Part shown: positions 43,914 to 52,389 of the stretch, piece by piece
Numbering within the stretch: the first letter of the stretch is position 1
Layout of the letters: each line of letters starts with the position of its first letter
Source: JAJFUG01 sp964473155
GTDB lineage: Bacteria; Gemmatimonadota; Glassbacteria; GWA2-58-10
Length of the DNA stretch: 64,000 bases
Direction of reading: 5' to 3'
Assembly (NCBI GenBank): GCA_964473155.1
Contig: CAYYNT010000001.1
Coordinates: 1-64,000 of the forward strand
Made by a program: the position numbers and the translations under genes
The notes under the pieces: model-generated
The model's input: only the letters and a program-made list of their open reading frames with translations
What the model was told of the DNA's origin: nothing
The model's database searches: none

Positions 43914-44906
43914 CTATTTCTTCTTCAGCCAGCTCATCATCCCGCGCAACTGAGCGCCGACTTTCTCGATGAGGTGCTCGCAGTCCTGACGCTTGCGGGC
44001 GTTGAAGTAAGGACGGCCGACCTTGTTTTCCAGCAGCCAGTTGCGGGCAAAAGAGCCGTCCTGGATCTCGCCAAGCACTTTTTTCATTTCCTGACGGGTC
44101 TGCTCGGTAATGATCCGTTTGCCGACAGTCAGGTCTCCGTACTCGGCCGTGTCCGAGATGGAGTCCCGCATGTTGGCTATGCCTCCCTCATAGATCAGGT
44201 CGACAATGAGCTTGACTTCGTGCAGGCACTCGAAATAGGCGATCTGAGGCTGATAACCGGCCGCGACCAGAGTGTCGAACCCGGCGCGGATCAATTCGGT
44301 CAAGCCGCCGCAGAGCACCACCTGCTCACCGAACAGATCCGTTTCCGTCTCCTCGGCGAAAGTGGTTTCGAGAATGCCCGCGCGCCCGGCCCCGATGCCC
44401 ACGGCGTGAGCCAGGGCCATGTCATGCGCCTTCCCGCTGGCGTCCTGATGCACGGCGATCAGGGCCGGAACTCCGCCGCCCTGCTCGTAGACCCGGCGAA
44501 CCAGGTGCCCCGGACCCTTCGGCGCGACCATATACACATCCACCTCGGCCGGCGGAACGATCTGCCCGAAGTGGATATTGAACCCGTGGCTGAACACCAG
44601 GGCCTTGCCTTTTTTCATGTGCTGGGCGATATCGGAGCGGTAAACGTCCGCCTGGATCTGGTCCGGCAGCAGTATCTGGATCACGTCAGCCTGCTTGGCC
44701 GCCTCGGCCGCGGACACCGGCTTGAACCCGTCCGCCACGGCACGCTTGTAATTGGCCGTGCCTTCGAGTTCGCTCACGATGACCTTGAAACCGCTGTCAC
44801 GAAGGTTCTGAGCCTGGGCGTGCCCCTGGCTGCCGTATCCCACGATAGCGATCTTCTTGCTCTTGAGGACTGCGGGCTTGGAATCCTTGTCATAATAGAT
44901 CTTCAT
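43914..44906 (-). CDS. ilvC: Ketol-acid reductoisomerase, class I
   Basis: 330 residues, the short class I form. NADPH-binding IAIVGYGSQGHAQAQNLRD, catalytic region AHGFNIHFGQIVPP (reads SHGFNIHFGQ here) and the metal-binding Asp/Glu in ETDLFGEQ and EAVKLIVDLIYEGG-like helix (visible as HEVKLIVDLIYEGG). It isomerises and reduces acetolactate or acetohydroxybutyrate. The start MKIYYDKD follows GGAGGAAACG. It is separated from ilvN by 358 bases that include dispersed repeat copy 3, unlike the tight spacing on its other side. Confidence 0.97.
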   Translation of the reverse strand: MKIYYDKDSKPAVLKSKKIAIVGYGSQGHAQAQNLRDSGFKVIVSELEGTANYKRAVADGFKPVSAAEAAKQADVIQILLPDQIQADVYRSDIAQHMKKGKALVFSHGFNIHFGQIVPPAEVDVYMVAPKGPGHLVRRVYEQGGGVPALIAVHQDASGKAHDMALAHAVGIGAGRAGILETTFAEETETDLFGEQVVLCGGLTELIRAGFDTLVAAGYQPQIAYFECLHEVKLIVDLIYEGGIANMRDSISDTAEYGDLTVGKRIITEQTRQEMKKVLGEIQDGSFARNWLLENKVGRPYFNARKRQDCEHLIEKVGAQLRGMMSWLKKK

Positions 44907-45013
44907 CGTTTCCTCCATCTTGCGGCCTGATTGTTGTACTACAGATAAGGTATTTCAAGGAAGAATGCTCAATTCAAAAGAAATCTATAAGCATGTTATA
45001 AAAATGTTTTAAG

Positions 45014-45160
45014 AACACAACCCCCTGTTTCCCTCTTTTTTATGGGGGGCTTAAATTCTCTGCTGCCAGGCGCTTGCAGATGAATGGCAGTAGTGGGCTT
45101 TTCCTCCCCCCTTCTAAAGGGGGGATCGAGGGGGATTTAATCCAACAAATCAACACACCT
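45014..45160 (+). repeat. Dispersed C/G-tract repeat, copy 3
   Basis: Begins ACACAACCCCCTGTTTCCC, has a central CAGGCGCTTGCAGATGAATG, and ends GGGGGATTTAATCCAACAAA followed by TCAACACACCT. It occupies most of the 358-base gap between ilvN and ilvC (44907-45264), in which I see no ORF or riboswitch. It is inverted relative to copy 2. Confidence 0.85.
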
Positions 45161-45264
45161 CTATGTTTTCAAAAGTTCGGTATCTCAGAACGTTTCAGAG
45201 AACAAGCCCCGCTGCGCAACCCGGAATATCAGACAAACTGTTTCTGTTTCTCCGTGCAGGCGGT

Positions 45265-45759
45265 TCATTCCGGACTCTTGCCCGCCCACTCGCGCTTGAG
45301 CGCAATTACTCCGGTGCGCGCCATCTCCTTGATCCCGAACGGCTGGAGCATGTTGGTCATGGCCTGCACTTTGTCCGTGCTGCCGGTGACCTCCACGGTC
45401 AGGGTCTTCTGCGAAATGTCGACTATCTTTGCGCGGAAGACATCCACGATCTGAATGATCGAGGCTCGCGTAGTGGCCGTGCAACTGAGCTTGATCAACG
45501 CCAGCTCACGGTTGACATGGCTCTCCTCGGTCAGATCGGTCACTTTTATGACGTCGATGATGCGCCTGAGCTGCTTGATTATCTGCTCGATCACCATATC
45601 GTCGCCGCTGGTGACAATTGTCATGCGGCTGAGTTCCGGGTTCTCGGTGGCCCCGACACAGATGGAGTCCATGTTGAATCCCTTGCCGCTGAACAGCCCG
45701 GCGATACGGGAATAAACCCCGAACTTGTTTTCGACCAGAAGCGAAATTGTATGTTGCAT
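45265..45759 (-). CDS. ilvN: Acetolactate synthase small (regulatory) subunit
   Basis: 164 residues. The N-terminal ACT domain reads TISLLVENKFGVYSRIAGLFSGKGF, followed by SICVGATENPELSRMTIV and a second ACT-like half (RELALIKLSC). The subunit confers valine feedback and stimulates the catalytic subunit. The full two-domain length is that of IlvH/IlvN of Gram-negative type. It starts 40 bases after ilvB. The last codons (REWAGKSPE) are followed by the gap containing the dispersed repeat. Confidence 0.96.
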   Translation of the reverse strand: MQHTISLLVENKFGVYSRIAGLFSGKGFNMDSICVGATENPELSRMTIVTSGDDMVIEQIIKQLRRIIDVIKVTDLTEESHVNRELALIKLSCTATTRASIIQIVDVFRAKIVDISQKTLTVEVTGSTDKVQAMTNMLQPFGIKEMARTGVIALKREWAGKSPE

Positions 45760-45799
45760 GGAAGTAACCCTCCCCTTTGTATGCGGTGTCGGCTGAATG

Positions 45800-47524
45800 T
45801 CACTCGATGATGTCTGTGGCCATCTTTCCCGGCGGTATCATCGGGAAGACGTTCTCATGACGGTCCACGCGGAAATCGATCATCACCGGCACATTCTTCA
45901 CCGCCATGGCCTGCTTCAGCACCGGGACCACGTCATCGTGACGGTCCACGCGCAAGCCGACCGCGCCATAAGCCTCCACCAGCTTCACAAAGTCGGGATT
46001 GGTGTATTCCAGACAGGTATGGCTGTAGCGCTTGTTGAAAAACAGCTCCTGCCATTGACGGACCATGCCCAGAAAACCGTTGTTAACCACGGCCACGATC
46101 AGGTTCAGGCGCTGCCCTACCGCAGTGGAGAATTCCTGTACGTTCATCTGGAATCCCCCGTCCCCCACCACGGCGACCACTTTCTTGTCCGGGTTGGCCA
46201 GGGCCGCGCCGATAGCCGCCGGGAACCCGAATCCCATCGTCCCGAGCCCTCCGGAAGTGATATTGGTGCGCGGCCTGACGAACTTGTAATGCAGGGCCGC
46301 CCACATCTGATGCTGACCAACGTCCGTCACCAGGATAGTATCATCGCCGCAGACCTCATGTATCGCCTCGATCACGTATTGCGGCTTTATCTTGTCGCTT
46401 TTGCTGTATTTCAGCGGGTGCGATTGCTTCCAGTGCTCTATCAGCTTCACCCAGTCCTCTGTCGGAGCGGGCTGGACCAGCTTCTCCAATTCGGTCAGCA
46501 CCTTGCGGCAGTCGCCCACGATAGGATAATCGACCTTGATACTCTTGCTGATCGAGGCCGGATCGACATCGATATGCATAACCTCGGCCTTGGGCGCGAA
46601 AGCATCCACCTTGCCGGTCACCCGGTCATCGAAACGCGAACCCACCGCAATGAGCAGGTCGCATTCGTTCACCGCCATGTTGGCGTACCATGTGCCGTGC
46701 ATTCCCAGCATGCCCAAGGACAGAGGATCTGTCTCCGGGAACGCGCCAAGGCCTAACAGGGTTGTGGTGACCGGAATGCGGGTCTTGCGCGCCAGACGGG
46801 TCAGTTCCTCAGAGGCGTCCGAGAGAATGCAACCGCCGCCCACGTACAGGACCGGACGCTGCGCCTGGGCCATCACCTCGGCCGCTTTGCGTATCTGCTG
46901 GCTGTGGCCGTACTCGGTGGGCTTGTAGCCCCGGATGTTGGCCTTTTCAGGATAAATGAACTCGGTCTCGGAAAGAAGGACATCCTTCGGGACATCCACC
47001 AGCACGGGGCCGGGACGGCCCGAGGCGGCCAGATAAAACGCCTCCTTGAAAGTGGCGGCCAGGTCCCTGACATCCCGCACCAGGTAATTGTGCTTGGTGA
47101 TCGGGCGGGTTATACCGACTATGTCCACTTCCTGGAAGGCGTCGTTGCCGATCGCCGCGGTGGCCACCTGGCCGGTGATGCAGACCACGGGGATGGAGTC
47201 CATGTAGCTGGTGGCGATACCGGTGACCAGGTTGGTGGCGCCCGGGCCGCTGGTGGCCAGGCATACCCCCACCCGTCCGCTCGAACGCGCGTAACCGTCC
47301 GCCATGTGCGCCGCGCCCTGTTCGTGACGGGTCAGGACCAGCTTGGGACGGCTGTAATTATAAAGTTTGTCGAATACCGGGATAACCACTCCTCCCGGAT
47401 ACCCGAAAACATAGTCCACCTTCTCTTCGATCAGGCAGCGGACCAGTATGTCGCTGCCGACAAGGCGTTCCACTCGTTTGGAAGCCGTTGCCGCAGCCGG
47501 TTCCTCTTCTGTCATCAGTTGCAT
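45800..47524 (-). CDS. ilvB: Acetolactate synthase large (catalytic) subunit
   Basis: 574 residues, thiamine-diphosphate enzyme. The N-terminal domain has YVFGYPGGVVIPVFD, the catalytic Glu in LTRHEQGAAHMADGYA, the central FAD-associated domain (VGSRFDDRVTGK), and the C-terminal ThDP motif GDGGFQMNVQEFSTAVGQRLN. It condenses pyruvate with pyruvate or 2-ketobutyrate, the first common step to valine, leucine and isoleucine. The start is an ATG after GGGGGAGATGAAGA. ilvN follows 40 bases downstream. Both subunits and IlvC, IlvD, IlvE are all in this cluster. Confidence 0.97.
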   Translation of the reverse strand: MQLMTEEEPAAATASKRVERLVGSDILVRCLIEEKVDYVFGYPGGVVIPVFDKLYNYSRPKLVLTRHEQGAAHMADGYARSSGRVGVCLATSGPGATNLVTGIATSYMDSIPVVCITGQVATAAIGNDAFQEVDIVGITRPITKHNYLVRDVRDLAATFKEAFYLAASGRPGPVLVDVPKDVLLSETEFIYPEKANIRGYKPTEYGHSQQIRKAAEVMAQAQRPVLYVGGGCILSDASEELTRLARKTRIPVTTTLLGLGAFPETDPLSLGMLGMHGTWYANMAVNECDLLIAVGSRFDDRVTGKVDAFAPKAEVMHIDVDPASISKSIKVDYPIVGDCRKVLTELEKLVQPAPTEDWVKLIEHWKQSHPLKYSKSDKIKPQYVIEAIHEVCGDDTILVTDVGQHQMWAALHYKFVRPRTNITSGGLGTMGFGFPAAIGAALANPDKKVVAVVGDGGFQMNVQEFSTAVGQRLNLIVAVVNNGFLGMVRQWQELFFNKRYSHTCLEYTNPDFVKLVEAYGAVGLRVDRHDDVVPVLKQAMAVKNVPVMIDFRVDRHENVFPMIPPGKMATDIIE

Positions 47525-47713
47525 TCTTCATCTCCCCCATCAGGTGGTGAGGTTGAGCCCGGACCGATGTGCCGTATGCCGCGGGTATGTGCGGACGGCC
47601 GCATCTGCTCGCTCGGAGCCGGACCGGGAATTAACATGATTTATTCTGTCGCCTGGTGCTGCCGGTACATCAACGGGTGAAACATGAACTCACCCGGCTA
47701 TCAATTTCTGCCC

Positions 47714-49372
47714 TCAGTCGTTCGGAAAAACCGCGCCGGTATTGGCCGAGGTGACCTGGGCCGCATAACGCCTCAGCCATCCGCGGCTGAACTTTCCTTC
47801 CGGGGCCTTCCATTCCGCGCGGCGGCGTTCCAGGTCAGCCGGTTCCACATGCAGGTCGAGCCTGCGCTCCGCGATGTCGATACTGATCCTGTCCCCGTCC
47901 TTCACCAGCGCTATCGGCCCTCCCACCGCCGCCTCGGGCGCCACGTGCCCTATGCACGGTCCACGGGTGCCTCCCGAAAAGCGGCCATCCGTTATCAGAG
48001 CCACGCCGCTGGTGAGTCCCGCACCGGTCAGGGCCGCGGTCGGACCAAGCATCTCGCGCATACCGGGGCCGCCCTTGGGTCCCTCGTAGCGCACGACCAG
48101 CACTTCGCCGGTCTTGACTTTCTTTTCCATTATCGCTTTCATGCAGGCTTCTTCGCTGTCAAAACAGCGGGCCGTGCCCGTGAACTTGCGCATGTCCTTC
48201 TCCACCGCGCTCTGCTTGACCACCGAGCCATCCGGGGCCAGGCTGCCCGACAGCACTGCCAGTCCGCCCTCGGCATGGATCGGATTGTCCAGCGGGCGGA
48301 TGACATCGGCCACGGCCACCACGCCGCGGCGGGCGGTCTCGGAGACCGGCCAGCCGTTGACCGTGGGCGAGTCCTGGAGAAAGCCGGCCAGACGGTTCAG
48401 CACGGCGGGCACTCCACCCGCGTACTCAAGGTCCTCGATGAAATACTCCCCGCCGGGTCGCAGGCTGGTCAGGTGCGGTATCCGGCGGCTGATCTGATCA
48501 AACACTTCCAGAGGCAGCGGCACGCCAGCGCTGTGCGCGATTGCCAGAAGGTGAAGGACGCTGTTGGTAGAGCCCCCCAGGGCCAGGTCCAGGCAGATCG
48601 CGTTTTCGAACGCGGCGCGGGTAAGAATCTTTCGCGCGTTAAGTCCCTCGCGCACCATCTCGACTGCCCGATAGCCGCTGTCGAACGCCAGGCGGCGCTT
48701 CTTCGCGCTGGCGGACATGGCGGTGCCGCAGCCGAACAGGCTCATGCCCAGGGCTTCGGTCAGACAAGCCATTGTATTGGCCGTGTAAAGCCCGGCGCAG
48801 GAGCCGCTGCCGGGACAAGCCTCAAGTTCGAACTGGTGCAGGCGGTTTTCGTCTATCTTGCCTGCCATGCAGCTTCCGACCGCCTCGAACGTGTCGCGCA
48901 CCAGATCGAGCCTGCGCCCCTCGAAACTGCCGCTGTGCATCGGACCGGCGGTCAGAACCACGCAGGGGATGTCCAGACGGGCGGCGGCCATCAGCATACC
49001 GGGGGTGATTTTGTCGCAGTCGGTCAACAGCACCAGAGCGTCAAGGGCGTGAGCCATGGTCACGGTCTCGACGCAGTCGGCGATCAGTTCGCGGCTGGGC
49101 AGAGAGAAACTCATCCCTCGGTGCCCCATCGCAATCCCGTCGCATACCGCCGGCACGCCGAAAATGAACGCCGAACCGCCCGCGCTGTGCACGCCTTTCT
49201 CGATGAAACGCTCCAGGGAGCGCATCTCGATATGGCCGGGAACCAGATCGCTGAAACTGGAGCAGATTCCGATAAAAGGCTGCTCGAGCTGCCTTCTGGT
49301 CACTCCGGTGGCATGGAGCAATGCCCGGTGCGGAGCGCGTTCGATACCTTGCTTGACTGAATCGCTTCTCAT
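47714..49372 (-). CDS. ilvD: Dihydroxy-acid dehydratase
   Basis: 552 residues. Fe-S ligands are in LLTDCDKITPGMLMA and ACPGSGSCAGLYTANTM; DGRFSGGTRGPCIGHVAPEA is the C-terminal signature. It dehydrates dihydroxy acids to the keto acids used by IlvE. It is the first enzyme gene of the cluster, 139 bases after a 57-aa membrane protein that carries the promoter. The ATG follows GGAGAGAGAGGAAGACC. Related sugar-acid dehydratases are less likely in this setting. Confidence 0.96.
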   Translation of the reverse strand: MRSDSVKQGIERAPHRALLHATGVTRRQLEQPFIGICSSFSDLVPGHIEMRSLERFIEKGVHSAGGSAFIFGVPAVCDGIAMGHRGMSFSLPSRELIADCVETVTMAHALDALVLLTDCDKITPGMLMAAARLDIPCVVLTAGPMHSGSFEGRRLDLVRDTFEAVGSCMAGKIDENRLHQFELEACPGSGSCAGLYTANTMACLTEALGMSLFGCGTAMSASAKKRRLAFDSGYRAVEMVREGLNARKILTRAAFENAICLDLALGGSTNSVLHLLAIAHSAGVPLPLEVFDQISRRIPHLTSLRPGGEYFIEDLEYAGGVPAVLNRLAGFLQDSPTVNGWPVSETARRGVVAVADVIRPLDNPIHAEGGLAVLSGSLAPDGSVVKQSAVEKDMRKFTGTARCFDSEEACMKAIMEKKVKTGEVLVVRYEGPKGGPGMREMLGPTAALTGAGLTSGVALITDGRFSGGTRGPCIGHVAPEAAVGGPIALVKDGDRISIDIAERRLDLHVEPADLERRRAEWKAPEGKFSRGWLRRYAAQVTSANTGAVFPND

Positions 49373-49511
49373 TTTAAGGTCTTCCTCTCTCTCCGGGATT
49401 CAAAATTACATAAACTGCGTCCGGATTTTCCGGGCCCGTATTCCCAGGAGCGGTTCTCTGTTGCTTGGTTTTTGAAGATTCGAAATCTGATCCGGGGAAC
49501 GGGCTGTCGAT

Positions 49512-49685
49512 TTACCGACTCAAGGCGCGTATAATGCTGCCTACACCGTTCCCCTCTACAAGGGGCAGAATAATAATCAACAAACCGAGGATAATCAACG
49601 CGGAGGAAATGAAGGCGCCGGCAGCGCCGGATAGGCCGGTCTGCATCGGGAATTGAAAAGAATATCCGGACTGCATGGCTGACAT
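49512..49685 (-). CDS. 57-aa small membrane protein ahead of ilvD
   Basis: An ORF starting MSAMQSGYSFQFPMQTGL, then a hydrophobic helix SSALIILGLLIIILPLV and a short polar tail (GSIIRALSR). Ribosome site GAAGGGA lies 9 bases before the ATG. It is the first ORF after a near-consensus promoter and 139 bases upstream of ilvD. It is not rich in Leu/Ile/Val codons in a run, so it does not look like a classical attenuator peptide. The family is not recognised. A small membrane protein co-expressed with branched-chain synthesis is the plain reading. Confidence 0.55.
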   Translation of the reverse strand: MSAMQSGYSFQFPMQTGLSGAAGAFISSALIILGLLIIILPLVEGNGVGSIIRALSR

Positions 49686-49708
49686 CGCACTATTCCCTTC
49701 GAATTAAC

Positions 49709-49731
49709 TCCGCGGCTCTGCTGGCCGCGGA
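49709..49731 (-). promoter_or_regulatory. Hairpin in the leader of the ilvD transcript
   Basis: TCCGCGGCCAGCAGAGCCGCGGA-type inverted repeat (CCGCGG arms) between the promoter and the 57-aa ORF, with a further palindrome GGCAAATTTGCC just upstream on the transcript. It might affect translation of the small ORF. Confidence 0.4.
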
Positions 49732-49785
49732 CGGCAAATTTGCCTCGCCGTAACTATAATACGCCGGGTAGATTAGAATTTGTTT

Positions 49786-49814
49786 AGTATAAAAACAGCT
49801 CTTCCGTTTGTCAA
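49786..49814 (-). promoter_or_regulatory. Sigma-70 promoter of the branched-chain cluster
   Basis: Minus strand TTGACA, 17-base spacer, TATACT: a near-perfect promoter. Transcription would begin near 49779, about 95 bases before the 57-aa ORF. Confidence 0.85.
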
Positions 49815-49987
49815 GCCATTTCTGTATTCATTAATCCATATTCAAACGGCTTTATTATAAATCTGGAATAAAACTCCGAACATACTCAAACAAGCGACCA
49901 TATTCCGGATATATGAGCTAAGCAATTGCGCTCTGGAAAAAGCCTGAAAAGAAACATGTCTCATCAGGACAGGAAGCCCAAAGTTAT

Positions 49988-50016
49988 TGACCTGAACAGC
50001 CGAATTCCGTATATTC
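49988..50016 (+). promoter_or_regulatory. Promoter of carA
   Basis: TTGACC, 17-base spacer, TATATT on the plus strand, giving a leader of about 74 bases before the carA ATG at 50097. The region between this promoter and the divergent ilvD promoter (49815-49987) holds no credible ORF. Confidence 0.7.
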
Positions 50017-50096
50017 TGGTCATTTGCCGAAGGATTTGGCCGCATCGGCCGCCGCAATGTCATCGATGCGGGAACGCAAAACGAAAGAATAAATTA

Positions 50097-51347
50097 ATGG
50101 CCAGAGCCAAGAGACAAAGCAAAAAAGCCGTGCTGGTGATCGAGGACGGGCGCACGTTCCAGGGCAGCTCTTTCGGGGCGGAGGGCGAGACTGCCGGCGA
50201 GGTTGTTTTCAACACCAGCATGACCGGCTATCAGGAGATACTTTTCGATCCCTCCTACCGCGGACAGATTGTCACCATGACCTATCCGCACATAGGCAAC
50301 ACGGGAATCAACCTGAGCGACCTGGAGAGCGGCCGCATCCAGGCGGCCGGGTTCGTGGCCCGCGAGTACGTGGATGCCTATTCCAACTGGAGAGCCACCG
50401 CCAGCCTGGACGAGATGATGCGCGAACAGGCTGTCGTCGGAATAGAGGGAATCGACACCCGCGCACTGACCCTTCATATCCGTGAAAAGGGAGCGATGAA
50501 GGGAATAATCTCCACGGTGGACTTCAATTACGAATCCCTGATGAACAAGCTGTACAAAGCTCCGGGGATGATCGGGCGCGATCTGGTGCGCGATGTCACC
50601 ACACCGAAAAGCTACATTTTCAAACCCGGACAGGAACCGGAATCGGCTGTGGACTATTACACCTATACTCAGGACACGCCGGAAAACCTGGCCGCCTGGA
50701 AACCGGATGACAACCCGGATGGCAAGCATTACATAGTCGCCATGGACTGCGGGATCAAGCTCAACATGTTGCGCATTTTCTCCTTTTTCAACTGCGTGGT
50801 GCTGGCCGTTCCCGCCACTTACGGAGCAGCGGAGATACTGAGCCTGAATCCGGACGGCCTGTTCCTGTCGAACGGCCCGGGCGACCCGGAAAGCCTGACT
50901 TATGTGATCAAGACCGTGAAGGACATCCTCAGGCTGCGCCCGGAACTGCCGGTTTTCGGCATCTGCCTGGGACATCAGATACAGGCCTGGGCTTTCGGCG
51001 GCAAGACCTACAAGCTGAAATTCGGTCATCGTGGAGCCAATCACCCGGTGCTCGACCTCGCAACCGGAAAGATAGAAATAACCACGCAGAACCACGGTTT
51101 CGCCGTAGCCGGTAATAAGAACTCCCTGGGCGTCTGGGAAATCGAAGGCTGCCCGGACCTCGAGGTCACGCATGTCAACCTGAACGACAACACCATCGAG
51201 GGGTTCCGTCATAAAACCCTGCCGGTGTTCTCGGTGCAGTATCATCCCGAATCAAGCCCCGGACCGCACGACAGTTGGAGTCTGTTCCGCCGGTTTATCG
51301 GTCTGATCGAGCAGCAGAAACAATCCGAGGTGCAGGCGGCCGGATGA
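50097..51347 (+). CDS. carA: Carbamoyl-phosphate synthase small (glutaminase) subunit
   Basis: 416 residues. The N-terminal CPSase_sm domain contains NTSMTGYQEILFDPSYRGQI and ALTLHIREKGAM. The C-terminal class I amidotransferase has nucleophile Cys in FGICLGHQ and the His/Glu pair in QYHPESSPGP. It hydrolyses glutamine and passes ammonia to CarB for arginine and pyrimidine synthesis. The ATG at 50097 has only a weak ribosome site (GAAAGAATAAATTA) but gives the family start; the longer frame is unconserved. The large subunit carB is not next to it, which is less common. Confidence 0.96.
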   Translation: MARAKRQSKKAVLVIEDGRTFQGSSFGAEGETAGEVVFNTSMTGYQEILFDPSYRGQIVTMTYPHIGNTGINLSDLESGRIQAAGFVAREYVDAYSNWRATASLDEMMREQAVVGIEGIDTRALTLHIREKGAMKGIISTVDFNYESLMNKLYKAPGMIGRDLVRDVTTPKSYIFKPGQEPESAVDYYTYTQDTPENLAAWKPDDNPDGKHYIVAMDCGIKLNMLRIFSFFNCVVLAVPATYGAAEILSLNPDGLFLSNGPGDPESLTYVIKTVKDILRLRPELPVFGICLGHQIQAWAFGGKTYKLKFGHRGANHPVLDLATGKIEITTQNHGFAVAGNKNSLGVWEIEGCPDLEVTHVNLNDNTIEGFRHKTLPVFSVQYHPESSPGPHDSWSLFRRFIGLIEQQKQSEVQAAG

Positions 51348-51378
51348 GCCTGGCCTCTCCGCACAAGGAGCGCCTGAA

Positions 51379-52269
51379 TTGACTACCAGACAGAAATGGC
51401 TCCTCGGTGTTTTCCTCGCCCTTTTCATTGTGGCGGGCGGCGTGATTTTTATCTCCGCCATGGCCGCGCTGTTAGCTCCCGGCGGTTTCGAGCTGAACGA
51501 ATCGTTCGGCAAACGGGTCGGGGTGCTGGAACTGAATGGAGTTATAGAGGACTCACAGCCGTTCATCCGCCAGCTTCGCTCATATAAGGAGGACGACGGC
51601 GTGCAGGCAGTCGTGGTGCGGGTCGAAAGCCCCGGCGGAGCGGTGGCGCCGAGCCAGGAGATCTACCAGGCCCTGGCCGCCCTGCGCAAGGATAAACCTG
51701 TCGTGGTTTCAATGGGGGCTGTGGCGGCTTCCGGCGGTTATTACGCGGCTTGCGGCGCTGACTCGGTAGTCGCATCGCCCGGCACGCTCACCGGCTCGAT
51801 TGGAGTGATACTCGAATTCCCGGAGCTGGAGGAAGTGCTGAAAAAAGTCGGGATCCGCTTCGAAGTGGTCAAGAGCGGCGCGCACAAGGATATCGGCTCT
51901 CCATTCCGCCCGATGACAGAGGAGGAGCGCCGGATCATGCAGGCCATGGTGGATGATGTCTACGAGCAGTTTGTCGAGGTGGTGAGCTCCGAGCGGAACC
52001 TGGACCCTGACACGGTGCGCGCGCTGGCGGATGGACGTGTTTTCAGCGGCCGCCAGGCCCTCCAACTCGGGCTGGTGGATGCCAACGGGTCGCTGCAGGA
52101 TGCGGTCGACATGGCCGGACGGATGTGCGGCCTGGGCGACAATCCGCGTACAACCCGCCCCAGGAAAACGCGCACCTCGCTGATCGATATGCTGACCGAA
52201 ACCGCAACAGTGCTGAAAGACCCGATGGCTGCGGCCGGATCGCCGCGGATGATGTACATATTCCGTTGA
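51379..52269 (+). CDS. sppA: Signal peptide peptidase SppA, short (36K) type
   Basis: 296 residues, S49 serine protease anchored by an N-terminal helix (KWLLGVFLALFIVAGGVIF). The Ser nucleophile is in VAASGGYYAACGAD and the general base Lys in SGAHKDIGSPFR; VRVESPGGAVAPSQEIYQAL is the other conserved block. It degrades signal peptides left in the membrane. The length is that of the single-domain form rather than the tandem E. coli 67K form. The start is TTG (51379) after AAGGAG. It lies between carA and eno on the plus strand. Confidence 0.93.
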   Translation: MTTRQKWLLGVFLALFIVAGGVIFISAMAALLAPGGFELNESFGKRVGVLELNGVIEDSQPFIRQLRSYKEDDGVQAVVVRVESPGGAVAPSQEIYQALAALRKDKPVVVSMGAVAASGGYYAACGADSVVASPGTLTGSIGVILEFPELEEVLKKVGIRFEVVKSGAHKDIGSPFRPMTEEERRIMQAMVDDVYEQFVEVVSSERNLDPDTVRALADGRVFSGRQALQLGLVDANGSLQDAVDMAGRMCGLGDNPRTTRPRKTRTSLIDMLTETATVLKDPMAAAGSPRMMYIFR

Positions 52270-52389
52270 ACGGGCTGTCAGTATAATTCTATCTTTCAAA
52301 CGAAGAAGCAAATTCCGGCCGGAGAGATTCGCCTGTACGTCCCGGCCTGTTGATTAACCGGCCATTCCATCATGAAGGAGGCACAGAGG

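Noticed and set aside
47684..49360. 558-codon open frame opposite ilvD
   Set aside because: Spans almost exactly the ilvD gene in antisense; no credible protein features.
49373..49511. Possible T-box or attenuator before ilvD
   Set aside because: No T-box sequence, no terminator with an alternative pairing and no run of branched-chain codons could be seen.
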